Source: Bacteroidales bacterium
GTDB lineage: Bacteria; Bacteroidota; Bacteroidia; Bacteroidales; NBLH01
Direction of reading: 5' to 3'
Length of the DNA: 56,909 bases
NCBI GenBank assembly: GCA_016937695.1
Contig: JAFGWC010000098.1
Location: 1-56,909 of the forward strand
Shown here: piece after piece, positions 18,242 through 27,601 of the stretch
Numbering within the stretch: the first letter of the stretch is position 1
Layout: the number at the start of each line of letters is the position of its first letter
Notes under the pieces: model-generated
Told to the model about the DNA's origin: nothing
The model's input: only the letters and a program-made list of their open reading frames with translations
Databases searched by the model: none
Made by a program: the position numbers and the translations under genes

Positions 18242-19711
18242 TTAAAGAGTTTTTCGCATTCTGGCAACAGGAATATTGAGTTGTTCTCTGTATTTGGCAA
18301 CAGTACGTCTGGCAATTTGATATCCTTTTTCTTGAAGAACTTCAGCAAGTTTTTCATCGGTTAATGGTTTTTTATTGCTTTCGCTACCGATACATTCTTG
18401 AAGTATTTTTTTAATTTCTCTGGTAGAAACTTCTTCGCCGGTGTCTGTTTGCATTCCTTCGGAAAAGAAATATTTTAATGCAAAAATTCCAAAATGTGTT
18501 TGTACATATTTACTATTAACAACTCTTGAAATAGTTGATATATCAAGGTTTGTTTTTTCGGCTATGTCCTTAAGTATCATTGGTCTAAGCTTTGTTTCAT
18601 CACCATCAGAAAAATAAGCATTTTGATATTGAACAATTGCCTCCATAGTGTGCATAAGAGTATTTTGTCTTTGCTTTATAGCATCAATAAACCATTTAGC
18701 CGAATCTAATTTTTGTTTCACAAAAGAAATAGCTTCTTTTTCATGTTTCGAATGCTTATCTTTTTGACTGTGATAAGATTCCAGCATGTTTGCATAAGTA
18801 CGACTAACTTTTAATTCTGGAATATTTTTTGAATTTAAACTAAGAATTAATTCGCCATCGATATTTTCTAATAAAAAATCAGGTGTAATATGTTGAGAAT
18901 TTCTATTTAACGGGTTTGAATATGCGCTACCGGGTTTAGGATTAAGTTTTAAAATTATTTCAATAGCATTTTTCAAATCTTCATCAGACAAATTAAGTTT
19001 TTGAATTATTTTATCGTAATGTTTTTTTGTAAACTCAATAAAAAAATTAGAAATTATTTTATTTGCAAGCTTTAAATATAGGTTCTCTTCGCCATTTAAA
19101 ATTTTAATTTTGTGTTTTAATTGCAAAGCCAAGGATTCTTGTAAATCTCTTGCTCCAACACCCGGCGGGTCAAAATCATGAATAATTTCAAGAATATCAA
19201 GAAGTTCTTTTTCATCTGTTATAATATTTTGAGAAAAAGCAATGTCGTTAGCAATAGCCTCTACATCTCTTCTTAAATAACCATCTTCGTCAATATTTCC
19301 TATTAAATAATCAGCAAGAATTTGTTTTTCGGAGCTTAAAATTCTGAGTCCAAGCTGTTGTTTTAAGTGTTCGTGAAAAGAAGTGCCGGTTGAATATGGA
19401 ATATCAACTTTACGGTCATCAGCAGAATAATTATTGGCAGATAATTTATAATTTGGAGTTTCGTCGTCCTGAATGTAGTCTTCTAAAGTAAATTCATCCT
19501 GGGAGCTATCATATTCATCGTCATCATTATCGTTTTGCTCCTCATACATATCATCTTCTTCTCTGCCTTCTTCTAAAACAGGATTTTCTTCTATTTCTTT
19601 TTTTATCCTTTGCTCAAGCTGAATGGCAGGCACTTCCAACAATTTTATTAATTGTATTTGTTGTGGTGAAAGTTTCTGTATTAATTTCTGTTGTAACCTT
19701 TGATTCAGCAT
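18242..19711 (-). CDS. rpoN: RNA polymerase sigma-54 factor RpoN
   Basis: A 489-residue alternative sigma factor that needs AAA+ enhancer-binding activators. Region I is the Gln/Leu-rich N-terminus (QQKLIQKLSPQQIQLIKLLE), region II the acidic stretch at residues 45-75, and region III includes the core-binding and DNA-binding parts. The RpoN box ARRTVAKYR stands near the C-terminus, in a normal full-length position. No enhancer-binding protein is in the window. It heads a run with three envelope genes. Confidence 0.98.
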   Translation of the reverse strand: MLNQRLQQKLIQKLSPQQIQLIKLLEVPAIQLEQRIKKEIEENPVLEEGREEDDMYEEQNDNDDDEYDSSQDEFTLEDYIQDDETPNYKLSANNYSADDRKVDIPYSTGTSFHEHLKQQLGLRILSSEKQILADYLIGNIDEDGYLRRDVEAIANDIAFSQNIITDEKELLDILEIIHDFDPPGVGARDLQESLALQLKHKIKILNGEENLYLKLANKIISNFFIEFTKKHYDKIIQKLNLSDEDLKNAIEIILKLNPKPGSAYSNPLNRNSQHITPDFLLENIDGELILSLNSKNIPELKVSRTYANMLESYHSQKDKHSKHEKEAISFVKQKLDSAKWFIDAIKQRQNTLMHTMEAIVQYQNAYFSDGDETKLRPMILKDIAEKTNLDISTISRVVNSKYVQTHFGIFALKYFFSEGMQTDTGEEVSTREIKKILQECIGSESNKKPLTDEKLAEVLQEKGYQIARRTVAKYREQLNIPVARMRKTL

Positions 19712-19738
19712 TATATTTGTTCAGTTTATTAATAATAA

Positions 19739-19746
19739 CAAAAGTA
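19739..19746 (-). promoter_or_regulatory. -7 box of rpoN
   Basis: Minus-strand TACTTTTG, 27 bp before the ATG at 19711. Confidence 0.5.
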
Positions 19747-19830
19747 AATTAAAATTTATAAAAAAAAAGTAATGACCATAATAAATAAACAATTCATTAC
19801 AAATTTACAAATAAATGTTAATTTAATGTA

Positions 19831-19860
19831 AAAAAGGCTAAGCTTAAAAAAAGCTTAGCC
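19831..19860. terminator. Intrinsic terminator after the M2-like gene
   Basis: GGCTAAGCTT (19836-19845), 5-nt A loop, AAGCTTAGCC (19851-19860). On the minus strand it is followed by a T-run, so it ends transcription of the M2-like gene before rpoN. Confidence 0.85.
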
Positions 19861-19884
19861 ATAAAAATATAATTTTGCTTTTGA

Positions 19885-21597
19885 TTATTGAAATTTAATA
19901 TATTGTTTAGTAAAATAATCCGGAGATAATTTATCTCCTGTTGCATTTTTAATCCAATCCTGCATATTATATTTTGCTCCTGTTTTAAAAAGCTTTTCAA
20001 TCATAAATTCTCCTACTTTAGGATTATCAATACATTTTGTTTCGCAGCTTCCATCGTTATCTAAAATTTCTTCGTTAATGTATGTATGTATTTGAGAAGC
20101 AATCAATTCTCCCAATAAATAATTATGATAACTGCAAGGCATTGTTGTAATATGGGTTTTAGTAGCCCAATCCGGTTCATTTCTATCTGCAGGTTTATTA
20201 AGCATCTGAAAATTAGATACTAACTGCCACCAAAGCAGATTTAAATCTTGATCAGGATCTTCATAAAATTCTTTTTCAAATCGATACATTACTTGAGCAA
20301 ATCTACTAAAAACAAATTTTTCCAATCTTAATTGCTTAAAGCTAATTTCAATAATTTTATCTTTTTCGGCTTTAGAAATTCCCACTACTTTTTCCAGCCA
20401 TCCCGGATTAATGGAAAATCCGCTAAATAATGTTGCAACTGCATCATTAGCAGTGAATTGAGGCGGTTGGTGAAGTAGGTATGGTAAATCATTATCTATA
20501 TATTTTAAATATGAAGAAAAACCTGCTTCGTAAAGTAAAGTAGTCATTATGGTCATATTATTTTTAATATGACCCGAAATTCTAATATCGCCTTTTCTGT
20601 CTATATCTGTAGTAAAAGCAAGTTCTTGTTTTCCGGGTTTATTAGAAAAATCACTTTTATCAAGAACATCAGAAATATCAAGTCCTATTCCTTTAAAATA
20701 AGTCTTTACAAGTTTAATAAAATCTTTGTTTTTATAATATTTATCAAAATCAGTATCGTAAATTAAAGGAGCTTTTTGAAAAAATCTGTTTTGATAATGC
20801 CATGGTTTTAACTCTTCAACACTTATCTTAAATTTCTTCGCTAAATATTGGTCTATTTCGTCCTTTAGCTCAATGTATGGTCCTCTTGTTAAAATATCCA
20901 ATTCATCAAAAATATTATCAATTTCTTCCGGACTTTGACCATTTATAATCAGTTCCATTTCATAATAATTTTTAAAGCCTAAAGCTTTAGCTGCTTTATT
21001 CCTCATTTTAACGATTTTAATTAAATCGTCGCTAACTAATTTTCCAACTTCTTTGCTTGCCTCCCAGTATTTTTTTAATTCTTCTGTTTTATTTGAAGTT
21101 CTTAAAACGCTTTCAATATCTTCTACACTAACATCCTTTTCATTTATTACAGGACGATATGTTGAAAATTTATGCTTAATTTCATTATCAAGCGTTATTA
21201 ATTCTGATAATAATTTCTCGTCTATTTGGTTTGGAAGATATAAATTGTAAAGAATATTTAATTGCTGAACTAATAACTCATCAGTAATTAAATTAGATTC
21301 TTTAAATCTTTTCAATTGATTGAAATTTTCTTTATTTGAATAGATTTTACTAATCATTATTTTTAATTCTGTTGCTGTATTATATTCTTCGATATTGCCT
21401 GTTATGGCGGCATTATAATCAGCTAGCTTATATTTCTCCTGAAGAGGAATTACCTTATTTTCATAATCTGTGATGAATTCTTTAAATTCGCGATTGATCT
21501 TTTCAATTTCAGTTTCAGCGCAACTTTGCAGCAGCAAAATAAAACCAATTGACGCTAGAAAGACAATTAGTTTAGTTAATTTAAAAATTTTTATCAT
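19885..21597 (-). CDS. M2 (ACE-like) peptidase homologue lacking its zinc ligands; lipoprotein
   Basis: A 570-residue lipoprotein (lipobox LLQSCAET). The overall pattern is that of bacterial M2 dipeptidyl carboxypeptidases: KNYYEMELIINGQSPEEI, WHYQNRFFQKAP, and the C-terminal HNYLLGELIASQIH. The HEXXH zinc site is replaced. TLLYEAGFSSYL aligns with the HHEMGH helix, so Y356 and F360 stand where the two zinc histidines belong. The residue 28 further on, where ACE has its glutamate ligand, is N384. Only the catalytic Glu position (E357) remains. A zinc peptidase activity is therefore very unlikely, and a binding or scaffold role, or a different chemistry, is more plausible. The frame is open and full-length, so this is not a decaying pseudogene. 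Confidence 0.85.
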   Translation of the reverse strand: MIKIFKLTKLIVFLASIGFILLLQSCAETEIEKINREFKEFITDYENKVIPLQEKYKLADYNAAITGNIEEYNTATELKIMISKIYSNKENFNQLKRFKESNLITDELLVQQLNILYNLYLPNQIDEKLLSELITLDNEIKHKFSTYRPVINEKDVSVEDIESVLRTSNKTEELKKYWEASKEVGKLVSDDLIKIVKMRNKAAKALGFKNYYEMELIINGQSPEEIDNIFDELDILTRGPYIELKDEIDQYLAKKFKISVEELKPWHYQNRFFQKAPLIYDTDFDKYYKNKDFIKLVKTYFKGIGLDISDVLDKSDFSNKPGKQELAFTTDIDRKGDIRISGHIKNNMTIMTTLLYEAGFSSYLKYIDNDLPYLLHQPPQFTANDAVATLFSGFSINPGWLEKVVGISKAEKDKIIEISFKQLRLEKFVFSRFAQVMYRFEKEFYEDPDQDLNLLWWQLVSNFQMLNKPADRNEPDWATKTHITTMPCSYHNYLLGELIASQIHTYINEEILDNDGSCETKCIDNPKVGEFMIEKLFKTGAKYNMQDWIKNATGDKLSPDYFTKQYIKFQ

Positions 21598-21898
21598 TTT
21601 ATAAGTATTTATAATTATTACTCAAAATTGTTAATCTCTAATTTAAAAAATATATTTTGAAACTATTAAGATAAGAAAAATTTGCTGAAGTTCAAAATGA
21701 CATGTTGTTAAAATATAATCTGCCCATTTTTTTTAAAATTAATGCCTATTTATATCTTTGCAACTTAAATATAAATAAGTATCAAAAATATAAATTATTT
21801 TTGCAATGATAAATTAAATTTAAATGCTCATAATAAGCAACTTAACTTAAATTTAAAATATTTATCAAATTATTATAAAAGTTATAAAAATATAAAGG
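21598..21898 (+). promoter_or_regulatory. asnS promoter region (divergent intergenic region)
   Basis: This 301-bp gap between the divergent M2-like gene and asnS holds two TAnnTTTG boxes on plus: TATCTTTG at 21753-21760 and TATTTTTG at 21796-21803. Either gives an AT-rich asnS leader of about 90-140 nt. No clear box was seen for the minus-strand M2-like gene, and no hairpin or small gene is evident. Confidence 0.5.
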
Positions 21899-23422
21899 AT
21901 GCAAAAAATTACAATCCAAAATTTAGATAAATATGTTGGCAAAGAAGTAAAAATATCAGGATGGCTAACAAATAAAAGAAGTGGAAAAGGAATTGAATTT
22001 CTGATAGTTAGAGATGGAAGCGGTTTTGTTCAATGTATTGCTGATGAAAATGAAATTGATGCAAAAGTTTTTAATCTAGCCAAATCTTTAAGTCAAGAAA
22101 GTTCTTTCGAATTGAAAGGAACTGTTGTGAAAGATGAAAAACAAATTGGAGGATTTGAAATTCATGTTAAAGATATAAAATTGATTGGCGAATCTGTAAG
22201 CTTTCCAATAACTAATAAGCCTCATGGAGTTGAGTTTCTGATGGATAACAGGCATTTATGGCTTCGCTCTAAAAGACAATGGGCAATTATGCGTGTAAGA
22301 AACAGACTTATTTTTGCAATTCATAATTTTTTCCAAAAAGAAGAATTTGTACAAATGGACGCACCATTTTTTACAGGAAATGCAGTTGAAGGAACTACAA
22401 CTCTATTTGCTACCGATTTTTATGATGATAAAGCATATTTGTCGCAATCCGGTCAGCTTTATGGCGAAGCTATGGCAATGGCAATGGGCAAAATTTATAC
22501 TTTTGGTCCAACTTTTAGAGCCGAAAAATCAAAAACCAGAAGACATTTATCGGAATTTTGGATGATTGAACCGGAAATGGCTTTTTTTGATAATGATATG
22601 AATATGGATTTGATTGAATCATTTATAAAATATATCGTTAAAGATGTTAAAGAAAACTGCAAAGCCGAATTTGAAATTTTAGAAAGAGATACTTCAATAT
22701 TTGACCTCATCATAAAAGATAAGTTTCCACGCTTAACATACGATCAAGCAGCAAAAATACTTATTGGCGAAGAAAAAGTTAATGGAAAAACAACTATAGA
22801 AACATTGGAAAATGATTTTCTTGAAGTATTAAAAAATATAGAAGAAAATCAAAAAGAAATAGAAAGTGCTGAAAATCAGATAAAAGCCGGCGTTAAAAAA
22901 GGTCAAAAAAATTATCTTCAAAATAAAATTGATACAATAAAAAACAATATTAAAGAGCTTGATGAAAAGAAAAAAGTTATCCCACAATGGATAGAATCTG
23001 CAAAGCATTTTAAATACGGTTCAGATTTAGGTGGCTCTGACGAAACTGTTTTAACAAGAATGTTTGATTTACCTGTTATGGTTTACAATTGGCCACACGA
23101 AATTAAAGCATTTTACATGAAACGTGACAAAGAAAATCCGCATTTAGCAAAAGGCGTAGATGTTTTGGCACCTGAAGGTTACGGCGAAGTTGTTGGTGGT
23201 GGCGAAAGAGAAACAAATGAAGAATTGCTGATTGGAAAAATAAATGAACATCAACTGCCAATGAAAGCTTTTGAATGGTATCTTGATTTAAGAAGATATG
23301 GCTCTGTTCCACATGCAGGATTCGGATTAGGCTTAGAAAGAATGGTGGCTTGGATTTGTAAGCTCAAACACATTAGAGAAACCATTCCGTTTCCAAGAAT
23401 GTACGGAAGATTATTTCCTTAA
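21899..23422 (+). CDS. asnS: Asparaginyl-tRNA synthetase
   Basis: Class II aminoacyl-tRNA synthetase. An N-terminal OB fold (VKISGWLTNKRSGKGIEFL) is followed by the catalytic core with motif 2 (FRAEKSKTRRHLSEFWMIEPE) and motif 3 (GFGLGLERMVAWI). At 507 residues it is about 40 longer than the E. coli enzyme. The extra length is a charged helical insertion at about residues 310-360, rich in Glu and Lys, typical of Bacteroidota AsnRS. Monocistronic, with a hairpin terminator at 23431. Confidence 0.97.
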   Translation: MQKITIQNLDKYVGKEVKISGWLTNKRSGKGIEFLIVRDGSGFVQCIADENEIDAKVFNLAKSLSQESSFELKGTVVKDEKQIGGFEIHVKDIKLIGESVSFPITNKPHGVEFLMDNRHLWLRSKRQWAIMRVRNRLIFAIHNFFQKEEFVQMDAPFFTGNAVEGTTTLFATDFYDDKAYLSQSGQLYGEAMAMAMGKIYTFGPTFRAEKSKTRRHLSEFWMIEPEMAFFDNDMNMDLIESFIKYIVKDVKENCKAEFEILERDTSIFDLIIKDKFPRLTYDQAAKILIGEEKVNGKTTIETLENDFLEVLKNIEENQKEIESAENQIKAGVKKGQKNYLQNKIDTIKNNIKELDEKKKVIPQWIESAKHFKYGSDLGGSDETVLTRMFDLPVMVYNWPHEIKAFYMKRDKENPHLAKGVDVLAPEGYGEVVGGGERETNEELLIGKINEHQLPMKAFEWYLDLRRYGSVPHAGFGLGLERMVAWICKLKHIRETIPFPRMYGRLFP

Positions 23423-23430
23423 TAATTAAA

Positions 23431-23458
23431 AACCTCGTGAAAATTCACGAGGTTTTTT
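23431..23458. terminator. Bidirectional terminator shared by asnS and the glycosyltransferase
   Basis: CCTCGTGAA / TTCACGAGG with flanking A/T runs. The stop codon of the convergent minus-strand glycosyltransferase (23445-23447) lies inside the hairpin. Confidence 0.85.
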
Positions 23459-24665
23459 TGTTTGTAAATATCTGCGTCCAAATTTTTTCCAGTTTTTTAG
23501 ATTCAATCTCCCAAGAAAGTTTTTTTGAATAATTAAATCTTTCTTCTTTTTTTGAACGTATTTGTTCTTTTTCTTTTATGATAATTCGTAATTTATTAGC
23601 AATATCATTTATTTCAGATCTTGTAAGAATTCCTAAATCAGGATGTTCTGATATAAATTTATTTTGAGCCTGAGTATTTGTTGCTAAAATAAATAATCCG
23701 GCTTGTGCGTAAGAAAAAATTTTGTTCGATAAAGCAATTTCATTATTAAAATCTTTACCTGGCTCTATTGCCAAACCAATATCAAATTCAGAAACTTGTA
23801 AATTAAGCTCTGTTTGAGTTAATGGTGGAATTATTTCAATAAAATCGTCATATTTATTTAAAATTTCTTTACTAAAACCATCTCTTAAATTTCCGATAAG
23901 AGCTAAAGATATTTCATCTTTAAAATTATAGAATATAGGAATAAAAATTTCCAAACCTCTTCCATAATCAATGTTTTGCGAAAACCAAACGAATTTTAGC
24001 TTTTCAGTATTATTTTCAACATGTTTGAATTCTTTTTCAGAAAAACAGTTGTTAATAAGCTTATTATCAGGCATTTTACTGCCTTTTAATAAATCTAAAC
24101 TAAATTTCCCTATTAATGGCGAAGCATAAGTAATAAAATCGGCTTTTGGTAAAATATTTTTGAATAAAAACTTTCGTCTTTCAATTTCTTTTTTCTCTGA
24201 AACAGCTTCGCCGGGATGATAATCTTCAATATCAAAAATAAAAGGCGTTTTATGTTTTTTTGAAAATTTATATGCAGGAAATAAAGCAGGCAGATTGTGT
24301 GCTATAATTAAATCGTATTTTTTTTTCTTTTTTAGATTTCTATTCAGCAAAAATGAACGTTTTGAGTGAGCAAATGCTGCAATTATTAAAGATTTTGGGA
24401 AAATAAAAAATAATTTCTGAGCTAATTTTTCGATAATTGAACTAAAAAACCAAATAAAAAGCGGTTTCCTGTATGCAGAAATATATTCAAAATTCGCATT
24501 AATTTTTGTAATTATTTCTTTGTCAATTTTATCGCTCCAATTGTCAAAACTAAATCCGACAAAATCAACATCATATCCCAAACTAACAGCAAATTTAAGC
24601 TCTTTAAGCAAACGCGGATTAGTTGTTAAATTATCTTTTGATATGAAGAGGAGTTTTTTAGACAT
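23445..24665 (-). CDS. Glycosyltransferase (GT4-like), end of polysaccharide operon
   Basis: A 406-residue GT-B fold enzyme. The N-terminal Rossmann half begins KLLFISKDNLTTNPRLLKE, as in family 4-like Bacteroidota glycosyltransferases of lipopolysaccharide and capsule clusters. The C-terminal half has FDIGLAIEPG, ALSNKIFSYAQAGLFILAT, the nucleotide-sugar binding part. No signal peptide, so it acts at the cytoplasmic membrane face. It overlaps the upstream glycosyltransferase by 8 bp, and its stop lies within the terminator hairpin that ends the locus. Confidence 0.85.
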   Translation of the reverse strand: MSKKLLFISKDNLTTNPRLLKELKFAVSLGYDVDFVGFSFDNWSDKIDKEIITKINANFEYISAYRKPLFIWFFSSIIEKLAQKLFFIFPKSLIIAAFAHSKRSFLLNRNLKKKKKYDLIIAHNLPALFPAYKFSKKHKTPFIFDIEDYHPGEAVSEKKEIERRKFLFKNILPKADFITYASPLIGKFSLDLLKGSKMPDNKLINNCFSEKEFKHVENNTEKLKFVWFSQNIDYGRGLEIFIPIFYNFKDEISLALIGNLRDGFSKEILNKYDDFIEIIPPLTQTELNLQVSEFDIGLAIEPGKDFNNEIALSNKIFSYAQAGLFILATNTQAQNKFISEHPDLGILTRSEINDIANKLRIIIKEKEQIRSKKEERFNYSKKLSWEIESKKLEKIWTQIFTNKKTS

Positions 24666-25797
24666 TTAAGTTTTTATTTATAATTCTTTCAATTCTCACA
24701 ATTTGTTTTTCATAAGTATTATCCAATGCGAAATCAATCCGTTTTTCCATAAATTCTTTGCTATTATAGAACTCTAAATTGTCTATTATCTTTTTAAATA
24801 AATTATTAATTTCAAAATCATTATCAGACATTAATATTAAATCATTAAAGCTCTTATAATGAGATATTTCATTTGAAAAAACTACAATTCCCGTAGCTAA
24901 ATACTCAATTATTTTATGTGAATTAGACCTGTCGGAAGTAAGTTTATCTTCAATATAAAATAAAATAAAAATATCTATATCTTTTATTTCTAAAATTAGC
25001 TCTTGTTTTGTTTTATTTCCATGCAAAAAAACATTCTCTTTAGTTTTTAAATACTCAATAAAATAAGGTTCATTATCTTCATCTCCAGACAAATTATTAT
25101 TGTTGGAATATGGTCCCCAAAAGTGAAATTCGATACTTTTATTATTATCAATTAAGTTAATAAATCTATTTTTATCAATAATTGGTCTTGTAAGATTTCC
25201 TATGTATCCAACTCTAATTTTATCTGCTTTTTTATATTGATTTTCTAGAATTCTTTTTTCGGCAAAGCTTTTAAAGTTATTATTCAATCCATGGTTTATA
25301 AGAAATTTGTTTGTTTTAATATTTTTAAATTTAGATAAAATATTTTCAGAAACAGAAAGAACAATATCTGCTGTTTTTGCCGGATTAATCTGATACTTAT
25401 AATTAACCGGATCAACAGGATGGTATATTGAATATTTTGCATTAAATAATTTCAAATCAGAAAATAAATTAAACTCAAAGCACCAAACAATATCTATCTC
25501 ACTATCAATTAATTTCAGGATTTTTTTTATTTGAAATTTCATTAAAAAATCGAATAAAAATCTAAAGTGAAATCTAATTTTAAAATTAAAATAAGGTTTA
25601 TAGTTAATCTGATATAAGTTTTTATAGTTAGTTTCTTTAATTTCAATTAAATTTTTTAATTTTTTTTGTGGTGGGTTTAAAAAATATACAATATTTTTTC
25701 TTTTAACTAATTCAATTGCATAGTGATGTTTTGAAATATGCAGTTCTCCCCATTGATTTGGTGAAATAATTAAAATATTTTTGTTTTGAAAAATCAC
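24658..25797 (-). CDS. Glycosyltransferase, GT-B type
   Basis: A 379-residue protein in the polysaccharide operon. The start is uncertain: the GTG at 25797 overlaps the WbpG stop as GTGA and is preferred, while a TTG at 25818 gives seven more residues. The first ATG is about 90 codons in, too late for the fold. LIISPNQWGELHISKHHYAIEL is typical of the N-terminus of sugar transferases in capsule loci, and the C-terminal HKIIEYLATGIVVFSNEISHYK is the sugar-nucleotide-binding region with the conserved Glu. Acceptor and donor are unknown. Confidence 0.8.
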   Translation of the reverse strand: MIFQNKNILIISPNQWGELHISKHHYAIELVKRKNIVYFLNPPQKKLKNLIEIKETNYKNLYQINYKPYFNFKIRFHFRFLFDFLMKFQIKKILKLIDSEIDIVWCFEFNLFSDLKLFNAKYSIYHPVDPVNYKYQINPAKTADIVLSVSENILSKFKNIKTNKFLINHGLNNNFKSFAEKRILENQYKKADKIRVGYIGNLTRPIIDKNRFINLIDNNKSIEFHFWGPYSNNNNLSGDEDNEPYFIEYLKTKENVFLHGNKTKQELILEIKDIDIFILFYIEDKLTSDRSNSHKIIEYLATGIVVFSNEISHYKSFNDLILMSDNDFEINNLFKKIIDNLEFYNSKEFMEKRIDFALDNTYEKQIVRIERIINKNLNV

Positions 25798-26960
25798 TTT
25801 AATATTCTTTTTATCCAATCGCCGATAGGTTTTAAAGGTTTTAAAACAGGATGATTTAAATAAATAGCTTGCTCTGTTTTAAATTCGCTATGCTCTCTAC
25901 GTTCTTGGCTTAGATAACTTTCAAACTCCTGAACATAAAAGCCTAATTTTTTCAATACAAACTCCTTATCTTCTTGGCATTGTGCTTTATCATAATTTGG
26001 ATTTTCTAATTCTTTTAAAGCCTCTTCTTTTGTAATTTGACCGGAACAAATAAGATTTGATAAATGAGCTTTTCTTTTATCAATTCCGAATTTTTGAGGT
26101 AAAATATAACCTTGATAAAAGCGTGTGAATATTGATTCAAAGTGTTTTCCCCCATAATCTTCCCAATTCAACTCTTTTTTAATCAATTGTTTAACTTCTG
26201 TTTTTATATATGGTATAAAATTTAACAAATCAATGGTGCTAATACCTTTAACTTGTTGATAAAAATGTTTTTCTTTAAAACCAAAAAAAGGGAATGTTTT
26301 TAAAGGTAAAGTTCCATAATGTTTGTGAATATCTTTAATATTAACATAATCAGCTTTATTAAAAATCCAATGTTTCGGCAAAAGAGATTCAGTTACAACA
26401 TTATTACCTGAAAGAATATATTTGATATTATTTTTATTAGCTATTTTGTATATTGTTCCAAATATGGCATGATCTGTAATCATTTCAATATCAATTACAT
26501 TTGCTTTAAAAAAAGCAAGTTGAATATCTCTAAATTCATTCCAATTTATAACATAGGTTTCTAAATCAAAATTAAGTTTTGTAACAATATTTTCTATGTT
26601 TTTAACAGCAAGTTCAGAATTCCATCCATTGTCAAAATGGACACAAAGCACTCGTAACCCTTCTGCTTTTGCAATATATGCTAAATAAGAACTATCAACA
26701 CCACCACTAACTCCTAAAATACAATCATACTTTTTACCTTTGCCTTCATTTTTAATTTTTTGAATGCTTTCTTTAAATTTTTGTATTCCTCTTTTTCCTT
26801 TATAAACATGCTTTGCTTCTTCGATAAAATATTCGTGATAATAATTACAAACACCATTTTCATCAAATGTAATATTTGGGTCGGCAATATTATCCATTAC
26901 TGTTTTTGTGCATTGTTGATAGTTTTTAGGTATGTATTTTGGATTTACTATGTGTTTCAT
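25794..26960 (-). CDS. wbpG: N-acetyl sugar amidotransferase (WbpG/LegN-like)
   Basis: A 388-residue PP-loop ATPase. The motif SGGVDSSYLAYI (S85 to S91) binds ATP and adenylates the substrate. The N-terminus CTKTVMDNIADPNITFDENG matches the family (TIGR03573-like). In Pseudomonas aeruginosa O5, WbpG with the HisH and HisF paralogues converts an acetamido group into an acetamidino group on a nucleotide sugar. HisH (28703) and HisF (27892) homologues lie upstream, but a toxin-antitoxin pair separates them. The ATG overlaps the AbiEii stop as ATGA. Confidence 0.92.
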   Translation of the reverse strand: MKHIVNPKYIPKNYQQCTKTVMDNIADPNITFDENGVCNYYHEYFIEEAKHVYKGKRGIQKFKESIQKIKNEGKGKKYDCILGVSGGVDSSYLAYIAKAEGLRVLCVHFDNGWNSELAVKNIENIVTKLNFDLETYVINWNEFRDIQLAFFKANVIDIEMITDHAIFGTIYKIANKNNIKYILSGNNVVTESLLPKHWIFNKADYVNIKDIHKHYGTLPLKTFPFFGFKEKHFYQQVKGISTIDLLNFIPYIKTEVKQLIKKELNWEDYGGKHFESIFTRFYQGYILPQKFGIDKRKAHLSNLICSGQITKEEALKELENPNYDKAQCQEDKEFVLKKLGFYVQEFESYLSQERREHSEFKTEQAIYLNHPVLKPLKPIGDWIKRILK

Positions 26961-27601
26961 GTTTTTAATTGATTATTAATATAATTATTAAAAGCATCTA
27001 TTATCGAAAATTTTACTGTTGTCCAATCTACTTTTTTTAAAGTTGTTGGGTCAAATTCTAACTCACAGTCTTTAGAGAAAAAAGTTATATTTTCAAGAAC
27101 TTGTTTAATATCATTATAAGGATATTTTTTAGAATAAAATTTTAGAAGCTCAACTAAGGTATATTTGTTAAGTAATTCAGCAATATCATAAAAGTCTTTT
27201 TTTGTGTTTCTTGATGTTATTGCTTCTAATTTCATAGCAGCAATATCTTCAATATGAGCAAACCTTATATTATCTTCAATGATTATTGGTTTTATAAATT
27301 TATCGGTTTGCATTACATCAATTTTTAATTCTTTTTTGTTCTCGTCTTTAATATAAAATGTAATGCCAAAAACAAATGTTCGTATTTCTGCTTTAGTATA
27401 TATTTTCCTTATTATTTTTGCAAAATCATTTACATTAAACTCAATATCTGAAAATAAATCAATATCAATACTTTGTCTGTGTCCAAGTTGTAAACTTAAA
27501 CCTGTTCCACCTGCTAATCTAAAGTTTTTAAATTCTTTCATTAGCATTAAATCCTTTAATATTTTGTATAAGAATGGCGTTGTTGTTTGTTTAAATAGCA
27601 T
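26957..27601 (-). CDS. AbiEii/AbiGii-type nucleotidyltransferase toxin
   Basis: A 214-residue protein of the AbiEii/AbiGii nucleotidyltransferase family, DNA polymerase beta fold. The motif LAGGTGLSLQL, then HRQSIDIDLF (D46, D48), gives the two metal-binding aspartates. Related toxins act by adding nucleotides, for example to tRNA acceptor ends, and stop growth. The partner is the DUF6922 protein upstream, overlapping by 46 bp. The stop overlaps the wbpG start as ATGA, so the toxin and a polysaccharide enzyme are translationally joined. Confidence 0.88.
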   Translation of the reverse strand: MLFKQTTTPFLYKILKDLMLMKEFKNFRLAGGTGLSLQLGHRQSIDIDLFSDIEFNVNDFAKIIRKIYTKAEIRTFVFGITFYIKDENKKELKIDVMQTDKFIKPIIIEDNIRFAHIEDIAAMKLEAITSRNTKKDFYDIAELLNKYTLVELLKFYSKKYPYNDIKQVLENITFFSKDCELEFDPTTLKKVDWTTVKFSIIDAFNNYINNQLKT

